From Takifugu bimaculatus (lineage: Eukaryota > Chordata > Actinopteri > Tetraodontiformes > Tetraodontidae): 64,000 nucleotides of DNA. The position numbers and the translations under genes were made by a program. Under the pieces are notes generated by a model. It was not told the DNA's origin. It saw only the letters and a list, made by a program, of their open reading frames with translations, and did not search any database. Each line of letters opens with the position of its first letter. The stretch's first letter is position 1. Location: NCBI GenBank assembly GCA_004026145.2, contig CP034989.1, positions 9,225,714-9,289,713 of the forward strand. Reading direction: 5' to 3'. Shown here one piece after another: positions 1 to 11,775 of this stretch.

Positions 1-321
1 AACTGCCTCCGCAGCGCCATCTCCGTCCACCGGCCCCTCACGGAGCCCCCCTCCCCCTCAGCCAGGAACACCCATTACAAACGTCGGCCGTCATCTGTCT
101 CCGCCATCACCCACATGGAGGAATCAGATGAGAACCAGCCCCGGCAGACCTCTCAGTCAGCTCCCGCCTCACCGTGCAGCAGCGTGACACCCAGCCCCTC
201 CGCAACCACCACACCCCCCACCTCGCTGTCACCTGTGCTTTCCTCACCCGCCTCACACAAAACCAAAAAGGACAAGAAATCTCTGTATTCCTTAGGGAAG
301 AGGAAAGAGACAATGGTGTGA
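1..321 (+). CDS. net1: C-terminal exon of a probable NET1 RhoGEF (partial, 5' end outside window)
   Basis: Frame 1 is open from the first base to a TGA at 319-321, giving 106 residues of a low-complexity Ser/Pro/Thr-rich tail. It ends in a basic stretch (KKDKKSLYSLGKRK) followed by E-T-M-V, a class I PDZ ligand (T-x-V). NET1, a Dbl-family exchange factor for RhoA that shuttles between nucleus and cytoplasm, has a disordered tail ending in a PDZ ligand that binds Dlg1. In human it lies beside ASB13, and asb13 is the next gene here. The name therefore rests on tail features plus synteny. The DH-PH catalytic part is outside the window. The ATG at 115 is internal and not a start. Another PDZ-ligand protein is possible. 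Confidence 0.62.
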   Translation, partial: NCLRSAISVHRPLTEPPSPSARNTHYKRRPSSVSAITHMEESDENQPRQTSQSAPASPCSSVTPSPSATTTPPTSLSPVLSSPASHKTKKDKKSLYSLGKRKETMV

Positions 322-2560
322 AATGTGGGCGGGACGAAGGGACCCGTGGACCTTTGTACAGAACTCAACTTCATGGAGAAAACTTGTATTTATGTGCGTG
401 TGCATATATTCCGTCAGTGTTTTGTGTTACTGTCCTCTTCGGCAGCTATTTAATTCACCACTCTATCCTCGCACACGCGCAGAGACACAGCATTCCGGAG
501 AGAAGCGCTTCCCTCAGCCCCCCAAAAGAAGGGAAGCAAAAAAAACCCCGACAAACACGCATCTCACATGAGAATCAGTGTGTTGTGTGTAAGAATTGCT
601 GATTTTTCTGAAGTTCGAGGTAGTGCGTTCAATCATGTTTACTATTATTACAATATTTAAGCATTTTAGACTATATTTGGAGCTAATGATCAATTTACAT
701 TTTTATATTCTAAATTCTATTGTAATGTTTTTTCTACAATGATGCAGCACTGTCAGATTTTGGGGAGGTTATAAACAAGCAGACGGAGGAGGCGGGAAAG
801 AAGGAGAATGCTATGGGAAAGACATGACTTTCCCATAGCAGTTGGATCCTTTTGGGTCGGACAACAGGGCTTATTTTCAGGCATTCCTTTCTTGACGGAG
901 GATCGGGACATTTTAGCACATTTGCTGCAGTCGCAGGAATTCGTTTCCATCCAATTACAGATGGTAGGTTTGCAACAAGTAATGTGAGTAGTGAGACATG
1001 TTGAGCCGGAAAAGGAGCAGGAAACATTAGTTATGGAGCATTAGTTGGGGGAGGTCAGTGCTCACATAGCTAGAGCAGGCAGGATGAGGGAGAAGAGAAG
1101 AAAAATCAGAGAAGGTTTTTGGAGGCTGAAGATATGGGACAAAGTGGTTCTGGGACAGAAATGGTCAGTGCAAGATGATTCAGCAACTTTATGTAACATC
1201 TTGCTTATTGGTTGGGATCAGATGGTCAAGATAAAGTCAAAGAAGGACGGAAAGAGTACGTAGGGGAAGGGAGATGGAAAGACATGGGTCAGTAGGTTAA
1301 GATGCTTTTGTTGATCAGGCCAAATTGTTTGCCTCAAAATTGTGATGATCGGAATAATAAAGATCTGTGGAGGATTCACAGCTCACCTTCAGGGTTCCTG
1401 TCTTCATTTGCCTGGATGCCATCGTGAAACATTTGACCAAAAATCAGCCAGATTGTGGCCGTGCCAACCAGCTCCTCCCTCTCACTCCTGCTGCCCACGA
1501 AGCAGCTCTTTAGCTTAGCATAGGAACTAGCATAAAGACTAGAGCTGGAACATCACTTCTTGCAAGCACAATAGTTCTGCTAATTCGGGGAGGTGTAAAA
1601 TAAAAATAAAAATATTTGCCTGTAGCTAAAAGCACCAATGAACTTACCAAATGGTTAGAATAGCTTAGTTCGTTCAGTCAATTTAGCTACAAATCTTCAG
1701 GAACAAGACGGGAGCCATGATGATTTAATTGATGAGAACCAGCTTTTGGACTAAAGAACCAGCTTTTATTGCAAAAGCAGTCTGCCTTGAAGAATCAGAT
1801 AGTTATAAAAAGGCTCTTCTGGCCCAGGTCAAGCAGAGACTAATATTTCCCAAGATGTCAGATAGTCCTTAAATAGCCTAGCATATCCAACGTTGGCACG
1901 ACAACTGGATGGAGGAGAAAATCCGCAGAGATACCTACTGATTTATGACTGTGCTTCACTCTCAACCAGACAGTCTGTTCAGTGGAGGTGCCAAGAGAAA
2001 CATTTCCAGTGTAAGAGTTGGTCAGGATTTGCCTTTTCATACGATGATATCGCTGCCTGGTCTCTGCTACAAAAGCAAATTCTCTGACAGAATCTCTACC
2101 CGACGGAAATGTCACCGTTCTTCAGGTGTTTCCATTTGTCAGACAGGCCCCAAAAACTTCTCGGTGACATCTTGTCATCAACACACTGATGTTTAGACTG
2201 AGGCCTGGCCGGATGTTCGTACTGGCTCAGGATGGGAGCGTCCCTCCCAAATGATCCCTGAACAATAAATGCTGAGTCTCTTCCACTTTAATGTGTCTAA
2301 TTGGCCTCACGTCTGTATTTCGTGAAGGTTCTCCAAACATGCGTTCATGTTATCCACACAAGATTCTTTCCCAGAAAAGAAAGAATCCTCATTATTAAAA
2401 TTGTGCTAGTAAAGTGAGTTGATCTGTGAAAAAAGGTCAAAACTCACACCAGAATCAAGCGCCGCTTCACTTTACAGTGAGCTTTTGATGGAACGTATAA
2501 ATCCTGGTTTGCATCAAAATGAGATATTACTCATTTAAATATGACTGTAACCCTAAAAAG
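322..2560 (+). other. net1 3' UTR and unassigned sequence
   Basis: No convincing coding region follows the net1 stop. The first several hundred bases are probably its 3' UTR. Candidate AATAAA signals lie at 1356-1361 and 2264-2269; I cannot say which is used. The rest is unremarkable AT-rich sequence. Confidence 0.4.
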
Positions 2561-2562
2561 AG

Positions 2563-2790
2563 GGTAACCAGTGGTTCAGTGGTTACCAGGTCAGTATCCA
2601 CTCACAGGCAGGAGAATGAGTCACCAGCTCATAGCAGGGCCCTCTGTGAGCATTTGGGGGTACCTCAGTGGTGCCCTGAGGGTGTCCTGGCACCTCCCTC
2701 TGCTGCCAGAACACCTCTGAAGTTTTTTCTGCAGTGGGGCTTGGACTGAGAACCTTCCAGTTATCCCAGGAAAAAAACGTCTATAACAGA
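2563..2790 (+). repeat. Degenerate SINE-like repeat
   Basis: The block starts with a tRNA-like GTGGTTCAGTGGTTA. It then has a segment (gagtcaccagctcat, then gcagggccctctgtgag) that matches the tails of the SINE relics at 56.7-57.0 kb and 58.6 kb. The resemblance was read by eye; the borders are approximate. Confidence 0.45.
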
Positions 2791-2802
2791 TTTCCAAAGC
2801 CA

Positions 2803-2890
2803 TCCAATCAATCAATCAATCAGTCAGTCAGTCAGTCAGTCAGTCAGTCAGTCAGTCAGTCAGTCAGTCAGTCAGTCAGTCAGTCAGTCA

Positions 2891-2975
<85 letters not shown>

Positions 2976-2976
2976 G
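2803..2976. repeat. Compound tetranucleotide microsatellite (ATCA/GTCA/GTCT/ATCT)
   Basis: Four consecutive tetranucleotide arrays: ATCA (2804-2820), GTCA (2821-2892), GTCT (2893-2940) and ATCT (2941-2974). They abut the 3' end of a minus-strand LINE copy, so the array grew from that element's TGAT tail. Confidence 0.95.
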
Positions 2977-3685
2977 ATTTATATAGCGTCTGTTACAATC
3001 AAAATTGTTTCTAGGCGCTTTACAGACCCCCAACAAACAACAGGAAAAGGAAAAATTCCCCTTTAACAGGAAGAAACGTTGAGCAGGACCCGACTCATTT
3101 CGGGGGACTAACCTGCTGATGGCCAGCTGGGTAAAGAAGGGGGAGGACAGGTAAAAGAGAGAATAGGCATAGATCATAGAAATACATTAACACAAGCTGC
3201 TGGTGTAAGAGTTGATTGGGTCAGCAGGGTCGGAGGTCGGCAGGTCAGCATACAGCTATAAAGGCGGCTATACCTGTAGATGGATACAGAGAGTGGGGCA
3301 GCAGAGAAACGACACAAGAAATAACATCATTACTGATCTACTCGGAGAGGAGAGGAGAGGAGAGGAGAGGAGAGGAGAGGAGAGGAGAGGAGAGGAGAGG
3401 AGAGGAGAGGACCCCGACAGCCTCAGCCTCTAGCAGCATAAATAAGATATTAAGCTAATAATTAGACGACCCTCTAAATATGATAATTATATCTAGGATA
3501 ATAACTGGAACTACAGAATTATTGACAATATGCTTTTTCAAAGAGGAAGGTTTTAAGTCTGATCTTAAAAGTAGAGATGGAGTCAGCTTCCCGTACCTGG
3601 ACAGGGAGCTGGTTCCACAGCAGGGGGGCCTGGTAGCTAAATGCTTGGCCCCCCATTCTACCCCTAGAAACTCTGGGGACCAATG
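2977..3685 (-). mobile_element. L2-like LINE 3' end, copy A
   Basis: Read on the minus strand, this is the recurrent 3' module of the window's main LINE family. It has the end of the RT ORF, a (CCTCT)n tract (3349-3410 on this strand as GAGAG), the block around 'caggaggaaacc', and the terminal 'gtaacagacgctatataaa' before the tetranucleotide tail. It is 5' truncated like all copies here. Confidence 0.8.
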
Positions 3686-3867
3686 GCTTCATTTAGCACA
3701 GGCAACTGATGGAAAACTGGGCTTTTGTTGTGAAGGTGTCGCTGTTACGAGTCAGTGAGTAGGGGTCAAAGGTCATTGTGAGCGCAAATGTATTTTATTT
3801 TTGCCTACAACAGAAATAGTGGACATGATGACAGAAATGAGTGGTCCAGTAAAGCTGTCTGCTGAAG

Positions 3868-3994
3868 AAGGACCTGCTTAAGGTTTCATCCTGTTAAAAA
3901 GCAGTTTTTCCTGCTTGTTGGAGGTCAGGTTTTTTGTAAAGCGTCTAGAGACAATTGTGAGTGTAACAGACGCTGTATAAATAAAGAAGAATTG
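3868..3994 (+). mobile_element. L2-like LINE terminal fragment
   Basis: Only the last ~130 bases of the LINE 3' module remain, from 'aaggtttcatcctgtt' to the end motif 'taacagacgctgtataaa'. The opposite-strand copy A lies 180 bp upstream. Confidence 0.65.
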
Positions 3995-4424
3995 ACCCAA
4001 AGTCAGGCCACCGAGCCTTATCCGGCCCAGCTGATATAACGTTGAAGGATCCCCAGTGGTGCAGCTGTTCTCTCTTCTCCTGTGCAACATCAGGCCGTCC
4101 ATATGTCCTCCTCCACCATACATAATGCAGGAAACCCCCCGATGTGAAACCTGAGGAAGAGTATTTTCAATCCCCAGCCAGAACCACAACACAAAGAATA
4201 TCCTAGTGTCTAAATAGCGTTAGGGGTCAGAAGACTGCGGGTCAGAGGTGCACTTCCATCAAAAGTGCCTCTGTTAATGTGAAAATACTGTGGCGCTGCC
4301 GTGCTAACAGACTGAGGATGTCAGTCACAAGTCAGGTGTTGCCATTGTCAGCTCAGCCTTTAGGACCTCTGGCCTCAGGAGGTGAGGGTGGGAACGAAAA
4401 AGAAGGTTAACCAACAAGAAATTG

Positions 4425-4436
4425 TAACAGACGCTA

Positions 4437-4480
<44 letters not shown>

Positions 4481-4505
4481 CTGATTGATTAATTGATTGA
4501 TTGAA
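4425..4505 (+). mobile_element. L2-like LINE tail fragment with (GATT)n
   Basis: The terminal motif 'gtaacagacgctatataa' is followed by a GATT repeat tail (4449-4505). The LINE body is missing. Confidence 0.7.
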
Positions 4506-6766
4506 ATCTTATTGAACTGCTCTGTCACATCAAACCACCAACCCAAATGTCATCGGTCATTAGAGCTGAATCAACCAAAGTGGAATTTTCCCTCATTCGC
4601 GTCAGCTATCAGGAAGGAATCTGCCTGATCAGATCTGACCTTCACCAACAGCTTAGGTGGACTCTAAAACCAGTACTGGGTCAGGGCCGTTGCTGTGATC
4701 AAATCGAAAAGGTATGAAATGTTTGGTCCACCCGCACGCTGTAGCCCTTAAATGGTCCTGCAGATCCTCCATAGCTTCATCACAATCAGAGACACCCTGG
4801 CAGCTTCCTGACTGTAGCTCTGGTACAGGAGGAATCCAAACAATGGATCTTGGTGGTTACTGGGCCAGGCACTGGTCAGACCGTCACGTTAATCATGAGT
4901 GGAAGATCCCACCAGCAGTTGGCTCGGCATCCAATTGATTCTGAGCTTGACATCCGTATTTACAGCATTTCAGCACATCAGTGTGGTATCTGATCAGTCT
5001 TGTGGCTTCTTTAGCTCTATGGCGGAAATCATCTCATCTCTGCAGGAATTTCAGGATTGAACTTTTCTGACTTTTTTCTTTGTGTTCATTTATTGGTTCT
5101 GTCCAAGGATAATCCCAAGGTTATGTAACGCTTCTTGTTTTATAAGAAACCTAAAATGATTTGAAAGACCTGAAAATGGCAGAAAAATAACAAAGCTGGA
5201 GGAGCTGAAGCTCATTCCTCCTGCAGGACGTCAGTGGCCCATGTGGGTTCTTTCCTCTACCTGAGCAGAATCTTGGACTAAAAATAACAATCCACAGACT
5301 GAACACTGACAAGTGGCAAACGTGAGAATATGGAGCTTCTGGAAACCGCACAGAATCCAGTCCTAGACTGGCCCGCGGTAGTCCCTCCCCTCAGAGCTGC
5401 TTTCTCTCACTGTGTGGTCTCATCATAATTATCAGTTCAGATCAACACTGATCCCACAGCCTGATCTCCAGCCTGTGTTTGTCACACCCAGAGAGGGAAC
5501 ACTTAAGCCAGAGACCGTGTTGCGGCACCTCCGCCTTCTTTTCTTTCTCTCAGCTCTAAATACAGAAGCAGAGGTGGGATTAGCTGCGGTCGTGTGTCCT
5601 GTTACTGTGGTGGTCCCAAGTGCCTGGGAGAGATGACGGAACACGTGCTGGGGCCCCTCGTCGCTCCACCTCTGCACCTGCCCCCTCCTCAGATGAATGC
5701 AACAGTGGGCTTCTTAGAGCGGCTCATTTACCCAGGACCTGCAGTCACTCTCTTCAGTCTCTTCTTCCCACTTCTAAGTGGAAGAGGTGACTGACATGTA
5801 TGTTCAAGCTCTCGTCTGTCTGCAGGCTGCTGCTCGGCTCTCCTACATCAAAGTGATGTTGTGTCCTTTTATTGAAAGTATGTGCTTGTCTCCATGGAGA
5901 CATCATTAAAACCTGAAGGACAATGTGTCCGCCAAAGCCTGCTGAACGTATTCAGCAGGTAAGACAAGGCCAGCCTAATCTGGCTGGCCTAGGTCCAACA
6001 AAGACCAACCTTGAGTCAGAGTCTCATCACTGTGTCAGGACGAATATAACCCTCCCAGTCAGAGCTGGTTTTCATTCCAGTACTCTCAGTGCAACTGATG
6101 GTCTGTCAGTGATGGTCACAGAACATGTGTGAGCAAGCTGATAACAGATGTTTTTATAGATGTTTCTGAAGTCCTAATCTTTAGTTATGGATCAGTTAAC
6201 CTTAACTGTGGTGGTTTTGAAAGGTGTGAGCTCCTCTGGCTGTAGTTGTGGCTTTAACTCAGTCAGCAAATTTAAACTCAACATTAATTCAAGCTGCTTT
6301 TTTGTCACAGGCCTTATTTAAATTGGACTATTTTTTTTTTTATAAGAGTGGATCAATGTGTTGAGCCGAGTAAGTCCAACTGAAGACATACTTGCATATT
6401 TAAAAGTCTAGTAGCCATTTGTGACTTGTCATTAATGTACTATTCACTGTTTTTGGAGGCAATGTTTCACTGTAACATATTTTACAACCAGAGTTCGACT
6501 GTTATGCTTTTAACCAGGACAAGGAGACTAACCATTTGGTCTACAGCAGGACCATGATGACATGCTGAATGACTCAGGCTAACTGCTGCTGCAGCTAACA
6601 GGAAGTGTAAGTAGCCCAAACATGCAGCTAGTGTTGAAACCAACTTAAAGACCTCATGCTCTTAAATCAGGTTTGCAGGAAGCATCAGACTCACAGCAGC
6701 TGTAGAGGTCAGGCGGTCCAGGTCAGAGGTGGAGAGGTGAAGACTGAGTTTTAGGTAAGAGTTCGG
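4506..6766. other. No recognisable feature
   Basis: I see short random reading frames only, with no protein family, RNA or repeat that I can name. Confidence 0.5.
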
Positions 6767-6771
6767 AAGAC

Positions 6772-7421
6772 ATGCTGGTCTACTTGTGGTCCCCAGAGTT
6801 TCTAGGAGTAGAATGGGGGGCATTTAGCTACCAGGGCCCCCTGCTATGGAACCAGCTCCCTGTCCAGGTACGGGAAGCTGACTCCATCGCTACTTTTAAG
6901 ATTAGGCTTAAAACCTACCTCTTTGAAAAAGCTTATTGTCACTAATTCTGTAGTTCCAGTTACTATTATAGACAGACAAATTATCATACTAAGGGGGTCG
7001 TCTAATCATTAGGTTCACATCTTAGCTATGCTGCTATAGGCCAAGGCTGCCGGGGTCCGGAAATATGATCACCTGACAGGCCTCTGTCACCCCACTGGGT
7101 CATGGTTTCCTCTCCTCTCCTCTCCTCTCCTCTCCTCTCCTCCTCTCCTCTCCTCTCCTTAATTAATGTATTTCTATGATCTCTGCCTATTCTCTCCTCT
7201 ACCTGTCCTCCTCCCCCCTCTCCTCCTCCCCCCTCTCCTCTCTCTCTACCCAGCCGGCCATCAGCAGGAGGGTCCCCCGACATGAGCCTGGTCCTGCTCA
7301 AGGTTTCCTCCTGTTAAAGGGGAGTTTTTCCTTGCCACTGTTGCTTGTCTGGGGTTAGGCCCTGGGATTCTGGAAAGCACCTTGAAACAATTTTGATTGT
7401 AAAAGACGCTGTATAAACAAA

Positions 7422-7470
<49 letters not shown>

Positions 7471-7475
7471 ATTGG

Positions 7476-7520
<45 letters not shown>

Positions 7521-7525
7521 CGATC
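6772..7525 (+). mobile_element. L2-like LINE 3' end, copy B
   Basis: It starts in the C-terminal RT-ORF segment (the frame reads like 'LLWNQLPVQVREADSI' with small breaks) and passes a (CTCTC)n tract at 7109-7160. It ends in the standard 3' module and a long TGAT tail (7422-7522). The orientation is plus. Confidence 0.8.
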
Positions 7526-8700
7526 AAGAAGACAGAAGACAGATCCTTCCCCAGGTTTTCTTCATTACTGAGGTTGTTTTGTGGAGTGTTGAACCGTTGT
7601 TCCGTTACTGGAGATGACGTGTTCTCTATCTGTTGTCTCTGCCCAAACCCCCGCAGAATAAAATCCCTGAGTCATCAGCATACATGTTTATTATCAGGTG
7701 TTACGTGATAAAAAGGTGTCTGTAGGAGGGAGGGAGGGAGGTATGACTGATGCATCTTAACTGTTGTAGTTGTGTCACGTCTGTGTACCACCCTGCTTCT
7801 GCATGCGTCACGTGAAGAAGACCCCCGCCTTGTCTTTCAAGCTTCAGTGACAGCTCCTCTTCCACCACCTCTCCCAGACCTCTTCAGAGGGTCTGTATTA
7901 TGGAGTACACTTTTACGAGGATCCATTGGAGCTCAAGGCTGAAATGGTTGCGCCATTACCAAAACCACCCGTCCGTGGTCAATGCTGGTTGATTCACCCG
8001 AGTTGTCAACACTGTAAGAAGTGAATGTAAAGGAGTTAAAAAGCTAACATGCAGACCCACCCTTCAGCACCCCAAACCTGCCTGCTTCTGCTCCTACCGC
8101 AAGGGGTCCTCCTGTTGAGCCTGGATCTAAAGGACCGCTCTGAACAATGAGCTCTTTGTCTCTTGACAACCTCACCTAAACCACTTGATCTCTGAAGTGA
8201 CGGCATAAGTGAAGACATAGTGTTTAAAGAGTCCCATTAGCTGGGAAGGAAGTGGAGACTAACGGGCCTGAAGGGACATGATCCTGGCTGAAATGGGTCC
8301 TAGTTCACCTTCTAATGTTTCTAGATCAGAATCTCTTCTAGATATTTGTAAAGACTTGACTCACTCATGTTGTTAAGTTCACATTAATGTTTCGCTGGAG
8401 TCAAGAGACAACAGGTGCATGAGTTATGACTGACTCTTGGAATTTAGCTCAAATGAGCTTGAATCCGTCTGTGAGAGAAATGAAAGTAAGTGGGAACAAA
8501 CTGACTCTGTTTGAAATTGGTGTTAAAAAGGGTCTCTTATCTGATCACAAGCTTCGTTCATATACTGAGAGCAAAGCTTCCAGTTTAATGCTTTGGAAGG
8601 ATGAAGATTATGCTGTACCAGATTAGGTTGTTGTGGATGAAATTTCTTATCTGAATTATGGAAAAAGCCATCGCTGTTCATTTCTTCTCTGTCCATCAGC
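7526..8700. other. No recognisable feature
   Basis: Apart from a short GGGA repeat near 7722-7740, nothing is assignable. The open frames are short and lack family signatures. Confidence 0.5.
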
Positions 8701-8707
8701 ATAGGAG

Positions 8708-8900
8708 GAACTTCGGGGTGCCCAAATCCAGTCCTCGGGGGCCACAGTGGAGTCAGGTCTTCTGTCCTACCAGGCAGAAAACACTTCCTTCAAGGAACCG
8801 GAGATCCCAGGTGAAAGTGATGTCTACCTGGTGGGATAGGAAAACTGGGCACCTCCGGTATACCTCTGGAATACCAGAGGGTGGAGTTTTCCACTTCCAG
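8708..8900. repeat. Imperfect inverted-repeat relic, MITE-like
   Basis: The left part ('cagtcctcgggggccac', then 'ctaccaggcagaaaac') resembles the left arm of the palindromic element at 26.74-26.86 kb. 'ggtgggataggaaaac' further right resembles its right arm. It is diverged and interrupted. Confidence 0.4.
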
Positions 8901-9679
8901 TGTGGCAGCCGTCCTTTGTTTGTTAACGACTGGTGGTTACTGAGAAAAGCGCACGTCACAGAGCCTCTACCTGCATGCTCACCTGCTGTGTCAACAGCGT
9001 CTCAGAGCTCTGACATTTTTACTTTGCTGGTTTCTGCGAATGTGAACAGCTAATTCTGTCTTCACAGAAAGCAGGAGGTCATCAGCTGCTTGGATATAAA
9101 CAGAACACACCTGTCTCTTTACCTGTGGGGGATGGGAAACGTCCCAACTTGATATCCACCTCCTGGTCTCCTCCCAGTTTTTCCCAATTATGACACACCG
9201 TCCTCTCCTTTTCTTCCTGCAGATAGGAGGCTGGTGCGGTCATTGTGAAAGCTGAGCCGCTTGTTCACCAGTTAGTGCAGTGCACTTTGATTCTCAAGGA
9301 CCTGTTTGTACAGGTGTCCCTTGCTATAAGGAGCCTCTGGAGTCTGGCATACCACCCTCCATCCCAAGTGATCAGTCTGTCATGTGCAGCAGGCAGAAAT
9401 ATGAGCTGGCAAACTGTTAGCCTTTATGTGAGGGTAACCACATGGACTCCTGAAGCTACAGGCTGCCTCAGATAAAATCAAAGTTCTCACACTATGCCTA
9501 AAACACGTGAGGAACATGTTCTCTACTGATAAAGCCTTGCTGAGTGGCATTAAGCTGCCCCCAGGACTACTGGAAGGAACCTGGGTGTCTTCTCTCAGGA
9601 TCTGTCTTCATACACTAATAATCATGTCTCAAGGTCCACCTTTAATCACCTGCACAGTGTCGCTACAATTAGTAACGTC

Positions 9680-9790
9680 CTGTCCCAAAGTGAAGCCGAA
9701 GAAGTCATTAAAGTCTCTCCAGCTGAACCAGAATGCAGCTGCTTGTGTGCTGACTAGAACCAGGAACAGAGACCACATTAGTCCAGTGTA
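9680..9790 (+). pseudogene. LINE reverse-transcriptase C-terminal fragment
   Basis: The frame includes 'LQLNQNAAACVLTRTRNRD', a clear match to the 'IQNAAARVLTGI' segment near the C-terminus of L2/CR1-type ORF2 proteins. It differs from the dominant family and resembles the relic at 26.2-27.1 kb. Confidence 0.7.
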
Positions 9791-9809
9791 GCTTCCTAGA
9801 TTTTATAAT

Positions 9810-9810
<1 letters not shown>

Positions 9811-9853
<43 letters not shown>

Positions 9854-10245
9854 TTTATATAGCGTCTGTTACAATCAAAATTGTTTCTTGGCGCTTTACA
9901 GAATCCTAACCCCCAACAAGCAACAGTGGCAAAGAAAAACTCCCCTTTAACAGGAAGAAACCTTGAGCAGGACCAGGCTCATGTAGGGGGACCCTCCTGC
10001 TGATGGCCGGCTGGGTAGAGAGAGAGGAGAAGGGGGAGGAGGACAGGTAGAGGAGAGAATAGGCAGAGATCATAGAAATACATTAATTATATTATTTATA
10101 ATAAACTGCCGGTGGGTCAGTTGAGTGGGTCAGTGGGGTCGGAGGTCAGTAGGTCAGCATACAACTATGAAGGTGGCAATACCTATAGATGAATAGAAGG
10201 GGGGGCAGAAAAACTACACAAGAAATAACATCACAATCTACTCCT
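9811..10245 (-). mobile_element. L2-like LINE 3' end, copy C
   Basis: On the minus strand this is the standard 3' UTR module (from the 'ctacttgtgtagtttttct'-like block), the 'gtaacagacgctatataaa' end and a TGAT tail (9811-9853 as ATCA). Confidence 0.8.
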
Positions 10246-10249
10246 CACA

Positions 10250-11610
10250 CAGGCTGTCCATGGTGAATTCTTTGAGGTTTGACGAGTTGTTTGTCTCACA
10301 AAGCCCTCTGAGGCATTTTGGCCTCTAAATTTGATTGATTGGTTGATTTTGAGTGAGGATCACCACTCTGAATGTTGAGCAAAGATGACCACCTCTGAGG
10401 AAATCAAGAACTTCCTGGATGAAACACAATTTCATTAACACAGACAAATGTAGGAAAACCGGTCAGTTAAATGGGGATTCACCTTCAACTCCACTCCACA
10501 GCGGCTCTTTGCATACCTGCAATGGAGCATTAACAACATGGAGAAATTTCATATGGCACAAAACCAGTTTATGGGGATAAACACGCCTGCTAGTGAGCTC
10601 ATGTCTCACTCAACAATATGTCTATTGTCCCGTCTGTCTTGCCTCAAGTTCTGATTTTCATTAGTGATAAAGGGCTTGTTGTTGTAACGTGGTAGGAGGC
10701 TGAAGACCAAACAAAAGATAGAGCAGATAAAATAAAAGAGCACTCAGTGGGCAGATAATGGGAGTCCAAGCTGAAGGCCACATTAGCAGTCATGAGGGGC
10801 CTTAAATGAAAAACCTGAGGGTCATTCCTCACAGTCAGGAAGAATACGTGGCCCCTTGTCTTCTGTGACATCACCAGAAATGAAACAGTGCCCCCAAGCT
10901 TTGATTTTGGTCCTCTTTGCCTCCAGTTGTTCTTATTTTAAACAAGTTTTCAGCTGTCAGAAATGCAACATTGTGTAGCCAAGGCCTTAAGACTGGCCTT
11001 GTGACCCTGGTCGCTCGCTGGATCAATCACGTTGGGCAAGAATCCACTTGACAATTAAAGTGAATGCACATGAAGAAGAGACAAAAGCTGCACCAGAGCT
11101 GAACACAGAGCTGTTGCGTCAGGCTCAGACCTTTGGGGGAGTTAGACCTCCATCCTGCAGTGACCTGGATCAGTGAAATCTGACCTTTGCTGCCACAGTG
11201 CAGGTTGCTGTGTGTAACGTGAAGCAGAGTTGACCCGCGACTCCAACATTGAGCCTGTTCACGGTCGACATCTCGCAACAGCTGTTGAAGGCATTACTGT
11301 CCCGCAGACAAAACAAGGCAGAACAGGAAGCTGTGATTAAAGCACTTCCTGTCTGAGTGCCTTGAGGGTTTTATTTCACCCATGAACCCCCACCAGTCAA
11401 GAAAATTTACTGCTGAAACTGGAGGAGCGTTGCTGCTGCAGAGCGGAGCTCGTCAGCTCTGGGAGAGTAGAAAAGTGACTCAGAGGAGAGGAAAGAGTGT
11501 GAGTGTGTGGGGGGGAGGGTGAGAGAGAGAGAGAGTCAGTGCAGCTAATGTACTTGCATACAGGTTGTATTTCTATTCTCTCCTGTTTCTGTCTGTATTC
11601 TAACCCTAAC
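10250..11610. other. No recognisable feature
   Basis: There is a short GA repeat near 11521. No gene or named repeat is supported. Confidence 0.5.
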
Positions 11611-11614
11611 CCAA

Positions 11615-11775
11615 CAGCAGGATCCCCCCCACCATATGAGCCTGGTCCTGCTCAAGGTTTCGTCCCGCCACTGTTACATGTTGGGGCTCAGGCCCTTGGT
11701 TTCTCTGAAGCTCCTAGAGGCTCTTTTTGATTGTAACAGACACTGTACAAATGAGGATAAACTGATTTTATCAGA
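11615..11775 (+). mobile_element. L2-like LINE terminal fragment, copy D
   Basis: It contains the 'atgagcctggtcctgctcaa' block and a diverged end motif (gtaacagacactgtacaaat). It has no tail repeat and is probably an older insertion. Confidence 0.65.

Noticed and set aside
2734..2976. Frames of SVSQSVSQ, INQSINQS, CVCVCV and RGEERRGE type (also at 3212-3458, 4325-4546, 7261-7527, 23663-23989, 27120-27449, 37990-38382)
   Set aside because: They are translations of tetra-, di- and pentanucleotide repeats, not proteins.
2803..2976. Regular repeat array as a CRISPR-like structure
   Set aside because: Pure tetranucleotide units with no spacers, in an animal nuclear genome.
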